NCBI GenBank assembly: GCA_016721085.1
Contig: JADKJI010000031.1
Coordinates: 5,656-69,655, forward strand
DNA length: 64,000 bases
Direction of reading: 5' to 3'
DNA from: Chitinophagaceae bacterium
GTDB taxonomy: Bacteria; Bacteroidota; Bacteroidia; Chitinophagales; Chitinophagaceae
Both the position numbers and the translations under genes were made by a program. Below are positions 8,795-18,036 of the stretch, in pieces (position 1 is the stretch's first letter; each line of letters begins with the position of its first letter). Below the pieces are notes generated by a model. It ran no database searches. It was not told the origin of the DNA and was given only the letters and a program-made list of their open reading frames with translations.

Positions 8795-11140
8795 CTACTT
8801 CCTCATAGTTCTCGCTCCAAAAACCCTGCCTGCTGTTTTGCCATAATTGGCTTCGATTCTCACACTAATCTGCTTTTTGTCTTTGATCAATTCAGCAGGT
8901 AAAGTATATTCCAGATCATAGAACTTACCAGTTTTTCCTCCAGGCCACTCTACAGTAGCAATTTTTATTCCTTCTACCAAAATATCGAATTTTCGATCTT
9001 TGTCGTCACCGATATAGGTCAGCAATAAACTCGCGCCTAATTCTACCTTCATATCGAATGAAAAATAATTTTCTCTTCTTGCTTCCCTTCCGGTTCTTCC
9101 AAGAGCTTCATCCACATAAGATTTTTCACTGGCTTTGAGGTTATGATCTCTTTCAGGCTGCATTTCCCCGATTCGGAAATTATCGATAGTACGAAGTTCA
9201 ATTTCTTTCGCCCTTGCCTTCTCTGCTTCATATTCCTTTTGGAGATTTGTCCATGCTTCCGGGGTGAAATAATCCCAGTACACACTATAATACTGATCAT
9301 AAACAGAATAAAATGGAACCAACTTTACATCAAAGGGTTTTCCTACCCCGTTCATTTCAAATGAAAGTGGCTGTGAAGTGGTCTTTATCCAGGAAGCAAC
9401 ATTTCTGTTATCGGTAAGCAATACTGGAGTTCCATAAACAGGATCTGGTTTATTCTTGCCTAACAATCCAGCTAATACAATTGGTCCATATTTGAATGCA
9501 ATCCTGTTCTTGTTATCCGGCATCGATTCGGTATAAAGGAACATAGGGAAAGAAAATTCCAATACATCATTCGAATTGAACTTCCCTTTTACAAGTATAA
9601 ACCCATTCTCATCATACCCAAACTTTATACTTTTACCGTTTAGTTTAATTGCTATGTCCTGATTTGTCCAGCTTGGCTTGTGAATTTTCAGAATCAATTC
9701 TTTTTTTGCTGCAGACAGAAACCTAATACGAACATTATTATCGTTAGGAAACTTTGTTTCGAGGTTTAACAGGACTGATTTTGACTTCCAATTTAATTGG
9801 GAAGGGATAAAGAGATTTACATAAAGGGCTCCGTCATCTCCTTCATTAAATATACTTTCAGCGTATTTACTATGGTTCTCAATGCCACTACCAACACAAC
9901 AAGTGAACGTATTGAAGGAATCACTAAAAGCTTTTTGAGTACCCATACGAAGGGGGACAAAATAGCACATCATACCATTTGTTGGATTCTGTGAAGCGAG
10001 TATATGGTTATACAAGGCCCTTTCATAATAATCCAATAGTTCATTAGAGGGCTGCAAAGAGAATAAATGCCTTGTCAACTTCAGCATATTGTAGGTATTG
10101 CAGGTCTCACAGGTATTGTCACTAAGCCTATCACTCAAAGAATCGGCTTTGCCACAATACTCATAGTTACTATTTCCCCCAATCACATAACTATGATGAT
10201 TTACCATCGTTGACCAGAAAAAAGAAGCGATAGTCTTGTCTCTTTCATTACCTGTCAATTCATATTGACGGGCACTTCCAATGGCCTTGGGAACATTGGT
10301 ATTGCTATGCTTTCCTGGTAATGGATCAATTTTTTGAGCCAATTTGCCCATTACAAATTCATCATAGAACTTATAAGATAAGTCCAGATATTTTTTATCG
10401 CCCGTGTACGAATAGATATTTGCTAACACATCATTCATTCCCCCGTATTCACAATTCAACATCTTTAGCCTTAGTGAATCCGATAAATGGTTTACTGTAT
10501 TATATGTCCAGTCAGCCATTCCTTTCACTACTTTCAAGGCCTTTTCGTTATCACAATACAAATATGCATCACATAAACCCGCCATCACTTTGTGAACAGT
10601 ATACCAGGGGCTCCAGCCTCCATTAAGATCGAATCCTCCTGTTCTTATTTTTCCGAGAGCCACATTCCCAAATATGCTGTCCTCTTTTGGAATAGCTCCA
10701 ACATAACCAGTCTTTCTTGCTATCTGACAACGCTCGAGTTCATTTACTATATAGGTTACTTTGTCCTTGAAGGCTTTCTGACCGGTGGCCACATACATCA
10801 TTGAAAGAGCAGAAAGATAATGACCCATGGTATGACCAGAAAGTCCATCACTTTCCCATCCTCCATAAATAGAATCTTTAACTGGCAAGCCTGCATTTTG
10901 ATAAAACCTATATAATAACCTGTTGGGTGACAGCAACATAAGGTAAGCACTATCCTTACTCATGGCATTGCTGAAGGGGCTATTCAATAATTTTACATCC
11001 TTCAGATTAAAACCATAAGCCTTTACAGGAACAACAGGAGACACTTTTACTTTTGCATTGCTCTTTTCAGGAACATATGACTGTCCCAAAGCTGAAAAAC
11101 ACAGATAACAGGAAATAATACCTACTACAATCTTTCGCAT
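8795..11140 (-). CDS. Secreted DUF1680-clan glycoside hydrolase, GH146/GH127-like beta-L-arabinofuranosidase
   Basis: A signal peptide (to about residue 20) is followed by the alpha/alpha-barrel of the DUF1680 clan: LLSPNRLLYRF, YGGWESDGLSGHTMGHYLSAL and WSPWYTVHKVMAG. The zinc-thiolate catalytic set known from GH127 HypBA1 is present: ETC at 345-347 and paired Cys at 414-415, with a candidate acid/base Glu at 327 in GGNSNYE. A C-terminal beta-sandwich and a further 150-residue tail follow, making 781 residues, nearer to GH146-type proteins than to the 650-residue GH127. Expected to release L-arabinofuranose from beta linkages in the periplasm or on the surface. The upstream gene ends 3 bases before this start, so they are one operon. 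Confidence 0.85.
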   Translation of the reverse strand: MRKIVVGIISCYLCFSALGQSYVPEKSNAKVKVSPVVPVKAYGFNLKDVKLLNSPFSNAMSKDSAYLMLLSPNRLLYRFYQNAGLPVKDSIYGGWESDGLSGHTMGHYLSALSMMYVATGQKAFKDKVTYIVNELERCQIARKTGYVGAIPKEDSIFGNVALGKIRTGGFDLNGGWSPWYTVHKVMAGLCDAYLYCDNEKALKVVKGMADWTYNTVNHLSDSLRLKMLNCEYGGMNDVLANIYSYTGDKKYLDLSYKFYDEFVMGKLAQKIDPLPGKHSNTNVPKAIGSARQYELTGNERDKTIASFFWSTMVNHHSYVIGGNSNYEYCGKADSLSDRLSDNTCETCNTYNMLKLTRHLFSLQPSNELLDYYERALYNHILASQNPTNGMMCYFVPLRMGTQKAFSDSFNTFTCCVGSGIENHSKYAESIFNEGDDGALYVNLFIPSQLNWKSKSVLLNLETKFPNDNNVRIRFLSAAKKELILKIHKPSWTNQDIAIKLNGKSIKFGYDENGFILVKGKFNSNDVLEFSFPMFLYTESMPDNKNRIAFKYGPIVLAGLLGKNKPDPVYGTPVLLTDNRNVASWIKTTSQPLSFEMNGVGKPFDVKLVPFYSVYDQYYSVYWDYFTPEAWTNLQKEYEAEKARAKEIELRTIDNFRIGEMQPERDHNLKASEKSYVDEALGRTGREARRENYFSFDMKVELGASLLLTYIGDDKDRKFDILVEGIKIATVEWPGGKTGKFYDLEYTLPAELIKDKKQISVRIEANYGKTAGRVFGARTMRK

Positions 11141-11143
11141 TAG

Positions 11144-12190
11144 TTATTTTTTTGAGGTCAGTTGTTTTATCAAATCCGTCTCTTTTGAGTCATATGGTGT
11201 TCCATCTTTTCGGAAAACATCATGGAACCACAGTTTAGGTTCAGGGCTTCCTTCCTTACTTCCCCATGGGAAAATGGTATTGCTTTTACCACTAACCAAT
11301 CCCCAGTTGATGGCACCTACCTTATATTTTTTGAACAATGGCAGATGAGTTTCAAAACGGCTATTATTGGTTCTTGCCATATATTCACTACAAATGACTG
11401 GACGACCCATTTTAGTTTTAGCGATCAACTCTTTTTGAAGACTAGTGGTATCACTATAATTATGAAAGGTTATGATATCTGAGTTTGCCAATACATAATC
11501 ATTAAGCACTTTATTATCGTACCAGGTAGCAGAAGTTAAAGGTTGTGATGGACGAACCGACCAGGCCCAGAGATACATTTTCTTTAATAATTGAAAAGAG
11601 CCTAAATCATAACCGCTGTTACCTGGTTCATTGTAAAGATCCCACATCAATATCCTTTTATCATCCTTAAAAGTGGTAAGGACATCCTTTACATATTTCT
11701 CGAGATAGGTCCAATGAAGAGTGCTGTCATGAACATTTTTTGAAGGACTTCTCACCCATCCGCTATTGTGAACACCAGGTTTTGGTTTCGGTTGGGTGCC
11801 AATTTTAGCATCAGGGTTCCAGCAATCATCAAGGATAGTGAATAGGATCTTTATTTTATGACGGGAAGCAATTGAAAGGAAATTATCCATTCTTTCTTTG
11901 AATCCAGCAGGGTCTGCTTTCCAGGCCAAATCATGCAGGTAAACCCGCATTACATTCATTCCAATACCTTGTGCCCATCCCAATTCCTTATCAATAGTAT
12001 TGGCATCATATGTTTCTGCCTGCCACATCTCTAATTGATTGATGGCTGTACTGGGTAAGAAATTGGCTCCAACCAACCAGCCTTGCTTCTTATACCAGTC
12101 GTTTGCTTTTTTTGCAGACCAGATTTTCTTTTGGGAAAAACTGGTCACAGTAACTACGCATAATAAAGCAAGAAATATAAATTTTTTCAT
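11144..12190 (-). CDS. Secreted GH5-like (clan GH-A) TIM-barrel glycoside hydrolase
   Basis: I chose ATG 12190, which begins a clear signal peptide (MKKFIFLALLCVVTVTSFS); a longer frame upstream runs into the previous gene and has no signal. The 348-residue product shows clan GH-A features: WLVGANFLPSTAINQLEMW at the barrel entry, MNVMRVYLHDLAW, the acid/base Glu in WDLYNEPGN, and the nucleophile Glu in VICSEYMAR near the end. It resembles cellulase/mannanase-type proteins of Bacteroidota loci; substrate cannot be read from sequence. It starts 2 bases after the end of the preceding glycosidase gene and ends 3 bases before the next, so the three enzymes should be co-translated from one mRNA. 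Confidence 0.82.
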   Translation of the reverse strand: MKKFIFLALLCVVTVTSFSQKKIWSAKKANDWYKKQGWLVGANFLPSTAINQLEMWQAETYDANTIDKELGWAQGIGMNVMRVYLHDLAWKADPAGFKERMDNFLSIASRHKIKILFTILDDCWNPDAKIGTQPKPKPGVHNSGWVRSPSKNVHDSTLHWTYLEKYVKDVLTTFKDDKRILMWDLYNEPGNSGYDLGSFQLLKKMYLWAWSVRPSQPLTSATWYDNKVLNDYVLANSDIITFHNYSDTTSLQKELIAKTKMGRPVICSEYMARTNNSRFETHLPLFKKYKVGAINWGLVSGKSNTIFPWGSKEGSPEPKLWFHDVFRKDGTPYDSKETDLIKQLTSKK

Positions 12191-12192
12191 CG

Positions 12193-14250
12193 TTACTTGT
12201 TTGAAATTACTGGAAATGCTGATATGCGAAGTTTGGCTGCTCCCATTGGAACCAGCGTGATCTCTTCTTCTTTTTCTCCCGATACAACCGGACTTTGAGG
12301 AAGTACCCCACAAAGACCGTACTTATCAATAGTCCATGATGGTATCTTTTTTCCTTTAGTCTTTATTTCAATTGGAACTGTCGACAAAGTAAATGGATTA
12401 TTATCTGCAGGCCATGTCTTCTTTGATATTGAAAAATTAGCAGGAATATCATATCCAGTTAAAAACAATCCATAATTCCAGGGAGAAGCAGGGAATATTT
12501 CAAAAGATGGCCATTTGGTGTGATCAACATTTTCTCTCCACTTGGCATCCCATTGGGCTGTTTGTTGTCCATCCATTTGTCTGTATTCTTCTTTTATTTT
12601 CAGGGAATACGTCAAAGGTCCATAATTCACACTGGCAAAACCCTTATTACTTACCCAGGTTCTTACACTAATTTTCATTGGCAATTTGAGTGTAACCTTA
12701 TCACCCGACTTCCATGTTTTTGTGATCCTGATATATTTTCCTTTAGCATTAGCGGTAGCTATAGGTTGACCATTTACCATAAAAGTTGCGCTATCAGCCC
12801 AGGAAGGAACTCGGAAATAGAAAGGAAAATCTACAGGCTTATCAGTCTTCACTTCGAACGCGATATCTTCATCAAATGGATAATTGGTTGTTTCGCTTAT
12901 TACTACAGAATCACCTTTCCCAACTTTTATTTTGGATTAACTGGAACTATAGAACATAGCTGCAACACCATCGTCGGGAGTTGCCATAATTAGGTGTTCT
13001 GCATAATAGACCCAGCCACTGGTATGATTGTGTTGACAGCACCTGCTACTGAATGGATTCATCATCAGGTAGGGTCCACCATTATCAATACCGGGAGAAT
13101 GATCCTTACTATCGCTAACTACCATATTGGGTCCGGTAAGATATCTCAATGATTTTTGGTCTGGCATAAAAGCAGCCGGGAAAGTATTGAAAGCTACATC
13201 TTCACAATTCTCAGCCCATTTTTTATCACCTGTAAATCGTAGTAACATTTCATCTGAAGCCATTTGTTCCAACATGCCACAGGTTTCAACACATTGTCTG
13301 GGATCAGTATATCCAACCCTGCTATTTTCATCTGAACCGAACATACCACCAGGTACCTGCCCATATTTTTCACGTATCAATTCAAAATTGTTATAGGTAG
13401 CATTCCTGTCTTTTTCATTATGTGATTGCAGAAAATAGGTGGCAGGTTCCCTGAAACATTGTGCAATATTCACATTATGCCAATTGGGCAATGTAGTGTC
13501 TTGTCGCCAATTTGCTGTATTACGGTGTATTTTTTCAGCAAGACTTAATAATGTAGTATCCCCATTGATATTATATAACCAGTAAACGCTATATAGGTTA
13601 TCGCCTCCCCTGCTGTTCTCCCAATAATCTTTCAGGAATAAACTGTCAGGAACTGTTTGTTGCCATTTAAAATAATTTCCCATTACCTGAAGCACCCTTT
13701 TGTCGTTGCTGTATTCGTAATAAGATTGCAAACTGAAAAACATCAGCATATTCGCCCAGAGGTCTCTTTTCCCATTTCTATATACAATGGGGCCAAAATC
13801 GCCAGTAGGTCGTTGGCTATCCATTGCAGCATCTAACCAAATTCTTGCTTCATCAATCATCTTTTTGTTTCCTAATACATAACCGATATTGCCATAGCCT
13901 TTTAACCAATAGGGCATTTCTTCCCATCCATATTTACCTAAACCATCTTTACTTAACCAGGCACTGCTGTCTTTTCGTAACCATACACTGATCTCACTTA
14001 AATTACCTGCTAATCCATTGCTCTGTAATTCCAACATTTTTCCAAGCCATGATGCTGGCTTGATAGTACCCACAGGTAATTTGTATAGATATAATGATTG
14101 CAGTGGAGCCCTGTTATTTACATAATTACTATTGGATAAAGTGTTATCGATTTTTTCGACAACATCAACTTCCATTTTATTCTCCTTACCATTACAACTA
14201 TAAAGAGTGAATGTCACTGCAAGCGGAAGCAAAAGGAAGTAATTCTTCAT
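12193..14250 (-). CDS. DUF1680-clan (GH127-like) glycosidase lipoprotein, interrupted by in-frame stop
   Basis: A lipoprotein signal (lipobox LYSC, Cys 19) precedes an alpha/alpha-barrel with the clan's metal-thiolate site: ETC at 322-324, paired Cys at 404-405 in SSRCCQHNH, and Glu 308 as a candidate acid/base. The beta-sandwich with PFYFRVPSWADSATFMVNG follows. The frame is interrupted by TAA at 12937-12939 after residue 437, yet the same frame continues without another stop to 12193, giving about 684 residues if read through. This is therefore a substitution, not an indel: a sequencing error or a recent nonsense mutation. The fragment up to the stop keeps all catalytic residues but lacks the sandwich. 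Second-last enzyme-dense part of the operon, between the DUF4965 gene and the GH5-like gene. Confidence 0.82.
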
Positions 14251-14334
14251 AAATAGAATGTTATTACAGTCAGAACTTATTAGACTCTCTCGAATACCAG
14301 GTAAGCAAAAATCATTGATTCACTAACTCTATAC

Positions 14335-16803
14335 CTATTTCTTCCATTTCATTTCCAACAACTTTATAAAATAACCACCCACAACACTTCTGGCCTGAAA
14401 TCCTATTTGTTTACCATCGGTTGTTTCATGCCAGTCAGATAAAGGAACTCTTGTCGGCGTTTCAGTAGCATACTTATACACTGGATTAACCAATGCTTCA
14501 AAATCGGCTTGATTACTAGCTAGTGTTGCCGTCCAAAGTATCCAATCACTTTTTGTATATGTTTTCCGGCTATCCAATGGTAACCCGAATGCATTTTGAA
14601 TTTTGATATAATACTTGATTTCCTTTTCGTACACTTTTTTAGGAAAGAGTCCGAGACCCAAAAGTTTATCCCAAACCAGATTGTATTTCTGGCTCCAGCT
14701 ATCTTTTTTGTCGAATGTAAGAGCGTAATGATCTCCTGCATCTGCCATTTTCTGCCATTTAGCTGCATAATCTTTTGCAATGGACAGATATTTACTTGCG
14801 ATTTCTTTCTTCCCCAATGAACTTGCCATTTGTGCGTAGGAAGCAATACCAACAATTGCTTTAACAGAGAGGTTTGCATTTCTTGCTAAGTGACCAGCAA
14901 AATCATCCGTACATAATTGGTTGGCTGGATCCAATCCATCTTTCACCAGAAATTCAACCCACTGCGTTAGAGTATTCCAATGTTTTTCTGCATATACAGC
15001 AGATTTTTCTGCTTTACAGATTGCGGCTGTCAATATTATCATATTACCAGCTTCTTCAACAGGCATATCTTCCGGATAGGTCTGGCCATTAGCTAAAGGA
15101 TAGGTTCCTAAGTCATGGGCGGGAAAAGGCTTTGTCCATTTACCACTTTCACTAAAATAGAAAATACCATTCAGCATACCTTTTAGCAAGTCTGGATTAT
15201 AAGCAAGATATAATGGAGCTGAAGGATAAGTGACATCTACAGTATTTATAGAACCATTGCTGAAATTCTCTTTTGAAAGGAATAAGATATCACCCTCCGG
15301 GCTTTTCGTCAATTTATGTGCAGCCACAGATTGTCTGTAAGCCATCACACAAAGTTGTGCGTATTTATCTCCCCCTGCTACGGTGGCATCATTATACAAT
15401 TGCTTATCAAATGCCTCGCAATTCGCCTTGATGATTTTATAATCTCTCAATGCCGATTGCAATTCATTCTCAATAGTACTTCCTCCAAGAGCCCACCAGG
15501 CTTTCAGGTTTTGCTGGAAGTATTGAATAGAATAAAGATCGTCGTACCCTAATAGTACCAATTGTTCAACAGGATGATTATCGATACCCTTGAATATAAA
15601 ATCGTTACTGAGCACCTGATAGTTTCCTGTAGCTATGGAATTATAAGACAACCCTGTTTCAACAAACCGCTTTATTGCCGGCTGAACCTCAGAAGAACTT
15701 TGCACACCAGTACCTTTTGGTATGGCTACATATAGATACCCCCAATCTATTCGAAGATCATCACCCTTCTTTTGTAAAACAGGTTGGCTTAAAGTTCCAG
15801 CCTTTATAATAGATAACTGGTCTTTATCATACCATGATACAGCTACCTTTTCCAAAGCATTATTTGTAGCCAGATCTGTGGATACCCCTAAATAACAATT
15901 CGCATCATGTTTCTTTCCGTCATTGGACTTTATCTTAAAATTCAGATAAGTAACCGGTCTGCTTAATAGCGCCAAATTATTCGGTAACAATGGTGATAAG
16001 AATTCCAGTTCAAGGTCTACTCCACCACATCTGAAACCATAAGTAGTACTAGTTGCAGTCATGATCCTGCTAAGTTGCTCTGCAGGCTGAGTAGAAGCGA
16101 CAGGAGAAGCTAATCCAATACCTGCATCTAACCATGAATAGCCCACTGTATTGATACAATGTATGGCAATCAGGTTACGTCCTTTTCTAAGGTTCTTCTT
16201 TATTGCTGCACTTATTTCATAGTTCTTGAGTTTTGTAGTATAGCAACTGGTACAGCTATAAACCATTTCACCATTTATATACACTTCAACATCTTCATCG
16301 TTTCTCAATTGCAATAAGAGTCGTTGGGTTTGACTTTCTGCCCATTGCCTGTCGTTCAATACAAATTCCTTTCTCATCCAGATAGACTTACTTGTCCATG
16401 GAGTTTTGGCACTATTATCCCATCCGTTTCCAAATGGCGTTCTGCCTGAAATCCAGCTATTAGTATTGAAACCTTCATTCATCCAACCAGTACCAGGGTC
16501 AGTTTCGGTATAAATACATTCGTAGGGAACAATCTCGCCTGCTGGCATAATGGGAGTAACAGGCTCAACAGGCTGTCCTAAAAAATCATAGGTCTTACCA
16601 TCTACCCTTATCAAACCAAGCAATGAATGTTCAGATCCTGTCCAATGCCTGGTAACAGAACTATTCAATGCATCAGAAAAACTCCAAACACTTAGATAGG
16701 GATCATGTGTTATAAGTGGATATGCCGGCGCCTTTGTTACCTGTGCAACAGCCTGCAAACTAAAAGTACTTAAAGCGAATAAAAAACATGCTATCCTTTT
16801 CAT
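14335..16803 (-). CDS. Secreted DUF4965/DUF1793 glutaminase A-like protein with inserted beta-sandwich
   Basis: Start at ATG 16803, which opens directly on the signal peptide (MKRIACFLFALSTFSLQAVAQ). Order of parts: an N-terminal DUF4964-like stretch (PAYPLITHDPYLSVWSFSD), an inserted galactose-binding-like jelly roll at about 105-230 (WMRKEFVL, VEVYINGEMVYS, LIAIHCINT), a DUF5127-type beta region, then the DUF4965/DUF1793 alpha/alpha barrel with KSPEGDILFLSKENFSNGS, DVTYPSAPLYLAYNPD and the ending WHETTDGKQIGFQARSVVGGYF. The family contains the fungal glutaminase GtaA, but Bacteroidota members sit in glycan loci and their activity is uncertain. Lies between the aldose epimerase and the interrupted DUF1680 gene, same strand. 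Confidence 0.82.
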   Translation of the reverse strand: MKRIACFLFALSTFSLQAVAQVTKAPAYPLITHDPYLSVWSFSDALNSSVTRHWTGSEHSLLGLIRVDGKTYDFLGQPVEPVTPIMPAGEIVPYECIYTETDPGTGWMNEGFNTNSWISGRTPFGNGWDNSAKTPWTSKSIWMRKEFVLNDRQWAESQTQRLLLQLRNDEDVEVYINGEMVYSCTSCYTTKLKNYEISAAIKKNLRKGRNLIAIHCINTVGYSWLDAGIGLASPVASTQPAEQLSRIMTATSTTYGFRCGGVDLELEFLSPLLPNNLALLSRPVTYLNFKIKSNDGKKHDANCYLGVSTDLATNNALEKVAVSWYDKDQLSIIKAGTLSQPVLQKKGDDLRIDWGYLYVAIPKGTGVQSSSEVQPAIKRFVETGLSYNSIATGNYQVLSNDFIFKGIDNHPVEQLVLLGYDDLYSIQYFQQNLKAWWALGGSTIENELQSALRDYKIIKANCEAFDKQLYNDATVAGGDKYAQLCVMAYRQSVAAHKLTKSPEGDILFLSKENFSNGSINTVDVTYPSAPLYLAYNPDLLKGMLNGIFYFSESGKWTKPFPAHDLGTYPLANGQTYPEDMPVEEAGNMIILTAAICKAEKSAVYAEKHWNTLTQWVEFLVKDGLDPANQLCTDDFAGHLARNANLSVKAIVGIASYAQMASSLGKKEIASKYLSIAKDYAAKWQKMADAGDHYALTFDKKDSWSQKYNLVWDKLLGLGLFPKKVYEKEIKYYIKIQNAFGLPLDSRKTYTKSDWILWTATLASNQADFEALVNPVYKYATETPTRVPLSDWHETTDGKQIGFQARSVVGGYFIKLLEMKWKK

Positions 16804-16856
16804 ACAACAACTCATTACTTAATGCTTATAACTTACTACTTATAACTTAGTACTTA

Positions 16857-18011
16857 CTACTTCACCGAAAACTTATACACCGTCTGTTGCACATACGTTT
16901 CGCCTGGTTTCAGGATAGTACTTGGGAAAGATGGCTGATTTGGTCCATCAGGGAAATGCTGTGTTTCCAGACATAGTCCAGCGTGTTGAACATACTGTCT
17001 GTTCTCTTTCCCCGTTAATGTTCCATCCAAAAAATTACCCGTATAAAATTGTATACCAGGTTGGGTAGTGAATACTTCCATAAAACGACCACTGAACACA
17101 TGGTGTAAAGTAGCAGCCTTATGCAATTGTGTGCTGCTATCACGCAATACCCAGTTATGATCATATCCACCTTTAACCATTCCTATTTCTTTTCCAATCT
17201 TCTTCATAGCTGTAAAGTCCATCGGAGTGCCTTTTACTGGAGGATTAACTCCAGTTGGGATGAGTTTATCATTAACTGCCGTGTAAGCATCTGCTTCAAT
17301 TTGAATTTCATGATCTAATACTGTAGCATCATCACCAGCAGACAGGTTAAAATAACTGTGGTTGGTAAGGTTAACTGGAGTTGGCTTATCGGTTGTAGCC
17401 TTATAATCTATTTGAAGTGAATTATCACTACGTAGAGAATAAATCACTTCCACCTGCAAATTACCGGGATAGCCTTCTTCCCCATCCTTACTTGAATAGG
17501 TTAACACTAAACTGCTATCGCCAGATAAGGGTTTCATATCCCAAACAACTTTGTCGAAACCAACTAATCCACCATGAAGTGTATTGCCGTTATTGTTGGC
17601 CGCCAGAGTATAGGTCTTGCCATCCAAGCTGAATTTTGCGTTGGCAATTCGATTAGCGAATCTTCCTACCAAACAGCCCATATAAGGATTGTTTTTCTGA
17701 CGATACCCGGCAAGACTATCATAACCTAAAACAACATCACCCATTTTGCCGTTCCTCTCAGGAACAATCATATTTGTAACCGTACCACCATAGTTGATAA
17801 TCTTAACGATCATTCCATTTGGATTGGTTAGGGTAGCCTGCATAATCTTCTTTCCTTCAAAGCCAGCATAGGGCTTAAACTGAATGGAACGGGTTACGGT
17901 AACCATGTTAGTATCTGTTGTAGTTGTTGTACTAGTTGTTTTGGGTTCCTCATTACAGGATACAGCAAAAACGGAAAACGCAAGTGAAAGAAAAAGAAAA
18001 TTGTGTTTCAT
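16857..18011 (-). CDS. Lipoprotein aldose 1-epimerase (GalM family)
   Basis: Interconverts alpha and beta anomers of free aldoses. Lipoprotein signal (lipobox FAVSC), a Thr-rich linker, then the GalM fold: INYGGTVTNMIVPER, VGRFANRIANAKFSL, NTLHGGLVGFDK with the first catalytic His, NLTNHSYFNLSAG with the second, and the C-terminal CLETQHFPDGPN with the catalytic Glu. Being anchored outside the cytoplasm it probably equilibrates sugars freed by the glycosidases around it. The next gene upstream (GH127) ends 25 bases before this start, so the two are co-transcribed. Pyrimidine/ACTTA repeat units follow its stop. Confidence 0.92.
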   Translation of the reverse strand: MKHNFLFLSLAFSVFAVSCNEEPKTTSTTTTTDTNMVTVTRSIQFKPYAGFEGKKIMQATLTNPNGMIVKIINYGGTVTNMIVPERNGKMGDVVLGYDSLAGYRQKNNPYMGCLVGRFANRIANAKFSLDGKTYTLAANNNGNTLHGGLVGFDKVVWDMKPLSGDSSLVLTYSSKDGEEGYPGNLQVEVIYSLRSDNSLQIDYKATTDKPTPVNLTNHSYFNLSAGDDATVLDHEIQIEADAYTAVNDKLIPTGVNPPVKGTPMDFTAMKKIGKEIGMVKGGYDHNWVLRDSSTQLHKAATLHHVFSGRFMEVFTTQPGIQFYTGNFLDGTLTGKENRQYVQHAGLCLETQHFPDGPNQPSFPSTILKPGETYVQQTVYKFSVK

Positions 18012-18036
18012 AATCCAATCGTTTGATAGTGGCTAA

